A stretch of DNA of 7,427 nucleotides from contig JAQICF010000159.1 in assembly GCA_027858795.1 (NCBI GenBank), forward strand, positions 1 to 7,427, written 5' to 3'. A program made the translations under genes and the position numbers. Shown in pieces: positions 5,369 to 7,427 of this stretch (positions are counted from its first letter, which is position 1; every line of letters starts with the position of its first letter). A model generated the notes under the pieces. It did not search any database, was not told the origin of the DNA, and saw only the letters and a list, made by a program, of their open reading frames with translations. This DNA comes from Candidatus Delongbacteria bacterium (GTDB lineage Bacteria; Delongbacteria; UBA4055).

Positions 5369-7427
5369 ATTTTATATACCACTTTACAAACTGAGAATAT
5401 ATTTCAAACAGAAGATCGGAATTAGGTCTTAAACGAATATTAAATCCCTGCTCACCAGATCCTGTAAGTGTAAACTCGCAAGTGAATTTAGCTACATTAT
5501 CGGCATATCTTTCTGAAAACTTCATCACAACCATCTCTGAACTGTCAGCTTCTGCAATATAAAATAGTTCAGCGGTTACTTCTTTCTCCTCAATACTGTC
5601 AAGATAAATGTAGGCTTCGACAGTTATGACCTCATTTGAACTGACACTGTGAGAATCAATATTCGTGAACACATCTTTAAAATTCAGATTTTTCCATTTA
5701 GGTTCAAAAGCATCGTGTAGTTTCAAAAGATCATCGAATATTTCAAAATTATTCTTTTTCAGAAATTTTGTGTCCGAGAAAATAGGATTGTAGAATTTAT
5801 TATAATATTCCTTGAACATTCTGTGCATATTAAATCCCTTTCCTACACTGTAGATAGATCTTTTCATCATTTCTACCCACTCCTCAGGGTAATAACTTTC
5901 AATGTGATCATAATATTTTTCTGCTATCTCATCTTCAATAAGATCGTAGATCTGCTGAGCTTCAGCCTGATTTTTCAGTTCTAGATCGTTATAGTGATCT
6001 CCAGCGTTAATAGCCCAACCATTTTCTCCATCATAGCATTCAGCCCACCAGCCATCCAGAACACTCAAATTCAGGATACCATTAATACCTGCTTTTATTC
6101 CTGATGTACCGCTAGCTTCCATAGGTTTTATAGGATTGTTAAGCCATACATCAACACCCTGTACCATATGACGGGCGATATCCATATCATAATCCTCTAT
6201 AAAGACGATATGATCTTCAAGACCGTATTTAATTGTATTGTTAAGAATATTCTTTATGATAGTTTTACCTGCCATATCAGCCGGATGAGCTTTTCCTGCA
6301 AATATCAACTGTACTGTCTTACTGGGTCTGGTTAGGATACTTTTTAGCCGTTCAGGATCCTGGAATAGAAGATCTGCCCTTTTGTAAGTCGCGAATCTTC
6401 TCGCAAATCCTATTGTAAGGAACTGAGGATTAAGAATGTTTGATGCCCTTTTTATGCTTTTTGCTGGTGCTCCTTTTTTCTGAAGACTGTCCACAATCTT
6501 TTTCCTGAGGAATGTTATCAGCTGTTCTTTTCTTCTCTTATGAGCTTCCCATATTTCATTGTTAGGTATTGAGCCCACTCCGTCCCAGAGATCTGAATTA
6601 TTAGCTCTGTGCATATAATCCGGACCTATATATCTATCAAAGAGATAAGTTATCTCAAGGCTTAACCATGTCTGTAGATGAACGCCGTTGGTAACATGAG
6701 TAATAGGAATCTCATTATCCTGCATATACGGGAAAATATCTTTCCACATACCTCTTGATACTTCAGCGTGAATCTTTGATACACCGTTCCTGAACCTTGA
6801 ATATTTAATAGCAAAAACAGGCAACCAGAATATTCTGGAACTGTCCACTTTTCCGCATTTAAGGAATCTGTCCATCGGTATCTTTAATGCGTCAATATCG
6901 TATTTTAGATATTCAATGATAATATTATCGTCGAAATGTTCATTTCCTTCGATCACAGGTGTGTGAGTTGTGAAAACTGTTGATTGAATAACAAGCTGTT
7001 TGGCTTTCTCAAAAGACATTTTATCATTTAAAACGAGCTTTTTAATCCTTTCAACTATCAGAAACGCCGAATGTCCTTCATTCAAATGGAATACTGTCGG
7101 TTTGATGTTAAGAACATCAAGGGCTTTCTGACCTCCCTGACCGAGGATTATCTCCTGTTGTATCCTCAGGTTCTTATCGGATATGTATAGATGATCTGTG
7201 ATACATCTAGCGGAAGGATCATTCTGCTGAATATTTGTATCAAGCAGATACAGTTTGATCTTCCCAACATCGATCTCCCAGATCTTAATCCATATATCTT
7301 TATTTTTAATCTTCATCGAGAACAGCATAGGTTCACCCTTATCGTTCACAGTCTCTTTGATCGGTTTAAGACTCCATTTATTCTCAAGGTATTCTTCTTG
7401 CTGATAACCGTCGATAGCAATTCTCTG
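5367..7427 (-). CDS. glgP: Alpha-glucan (glycogen) phosphorylase, GT35; N-terminus beyond the window
   Basis: The minus-strand frame is open from the window edge at 7427 to the TAA at 5367-5369, giving 686 visible residues. The enzyme splits alpha-1,4-glucan with phosphate to give glucose-1-phosphate and uses pyridoxal phosphate. Visible-fragment landmarks are: I-D-G-Y-Q-Q-E-E-Y near the cut, L-Y-L-L-D-T at about 59-64, H-L-N-E-G-H around 114-119, H-T-P at about 155-157, H-V-T-N-G-V-H, G-F-A-R-R-F-A-T-Y-K-R-A, F-A-G-K-A-H-P-A-D, and E-A-S-G-T-S-G-I-K-A-G with the PLP lysine encoded at 6093-6095 (about residue 445). This motif set belongs to the bacterial/archaeal alpha-glucan phosphorylase branch of about 850 residues rather than the E. 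coli MalP/GlgP branch. The last ~110 residues look like the extra beta domain of that branch. About 150 N-terminal residues should lie outside. The GTG at 7347-7349 is an internal Val, because family-like sequence continues upstream of it. Confidence 0.93.
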   Translation of the reverse strand, partial: QRIAIDGYQQEEYLENKWSLKPIKETVNDKGEPMLFSMKIKNKDIWIKIWEIDVGKIKLYLLDTNIQQNDPSARCITDHLYISDKNLRIQQEIILGQGGQKALDVLNIKPTVFHLNEGHSAFLIVERIKKLVLNDKMSFEKAKQLVIQSTVFTTHTPVIEGNEHFDDNIIIEYLKYDIDALKIPMDRFLKCGKVDSSRIFWLPVFAIKYSRFRNGVSKIHAEVSRGMWKDIFPYMQDNEIPITHVTNGVHLQTWLSLEITYLFDRYIGPDYMHRANNSDLWDGVGSIPNNEIWEAHKRRKEQLITFLRKKIVDSLQKKGAPAKSIKRASNILNPQFLTIGFARRFATYKRADLLFQDPERLKSILTRPSKTVQLIFAGKAHPADMAGKTIIKNILNNTIKYGLEDHIVFIEDYDMDIARHMVQGVDVWLNNPIKPMEASGTSGIKAGINGILNLSVLDGWWAECYDGENGWAINAGDHYNDLELKNQAEAQQIYDLIEDEIAEKYYDHIESYYPEEWVEMMKRSIYSVGKGFNMHRMFKEYYNKFYNPIFSDTKFLKKNNFEIFDDLLKLHDAFEPKWKNLNFKDVFTNIDSHSVSSNEVITVEAYIYLDSIEEKEVTAELFYIAEADSSEMVVMKFSERYADNVAKFTCEFTLTGSGEQGFNIRLRPNSDLLFEIYSQFVKWYIK

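Noticed and set aside
7347..7349. GTG as the start codon of the minus-strand phosphorylase
   Set aside because: The frame stays open to the window edge, and the 26 residues before it (including D-G-Y-Q-Q-E-E-Y) fit the phosphorylase family, so this is an internal valine.
1..7427. tRNA, rRNA, insertion sequence or prophage att site
   Set aside because: I saw no cloverleaf, transposase, long terminal inverted repeat or integrase anywhere in the window.

Overview
The window is a piece of low-GC bacterial chromosome. It has six clear complete genes, a cut gene at each edge, and a few small or regulatory elements. The organism is probably an uncultivated or little-studied member of the FCB group (Bacteroidota, Cloacimonadota, Delongbacteria or similar). 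The reasons are the AT-rich coding style, an exported CarboxypepD_reg-like domain protein, a lipoprotein-type PBP4, a secreted TPR protein and several starts with weak Shine-Dalgarno sequences. No marker gene fixes the phylum, and the placement is inference.

Layout. Bases 1-189 are the C-terminal S1 domain of ribonuclease R. Bases 190-404 are non-coding and hold two imperfect direct repeats (254-289 and 313-350), each containing a partly symmetric operator-like element, followed by a sigma70-like promoter (356-384). Bases 405-2030 are a three-gene toxin-antitoxin operon of the HipBST type: hipB (Xre/HTH DNA-binding protein), hipS (the detached N-terminal subdomain of HipA) and hipT (the HipA-like Ser/Thr kinase toxin with an SIS Gly-rich loop and intact catalytic residues). 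The 76-base hipB-hipS gap holds a strong inverted repeat and a possible 25-codon leader ORF whose stop overlaps the hipS start.

The hipT stop overlaps by 4 bases the start of an exported TPR protein (2027-3241). Downstream are a possible 24-codon ORF with a hairpin (3241-3315), a small exported protein with one carboxypeptidase-regulatory-like beta domain (3325-3819), and a lipoprotein D-Ala-D-Ala carboxypeptidase/endopeptidase of family S13 (PBP4, 3838-5313). A palindromic bidirectional terminator (5340-5368) separates this rightward block from the leftward alpha-glucan phosphorylase gene (5367 to beyond 7427).

How the genes work together. HipB, HipS and HipT should form a self-regulated stress/persistence module: HipT phosphorylates a target (in E. 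coli HipBST, tryptophanyl-tRNA synthetase), HipS neutralises it and HipB represses the operon. The three exported proteins downstream look like cell-envelope functions. The phosphorylase and RNase R are ordinary housekeeping genes. The part most worth attention is the hipBST locus: its operator architecture, the hipB-hipS intergenic structure and the overlapping fourth gene.
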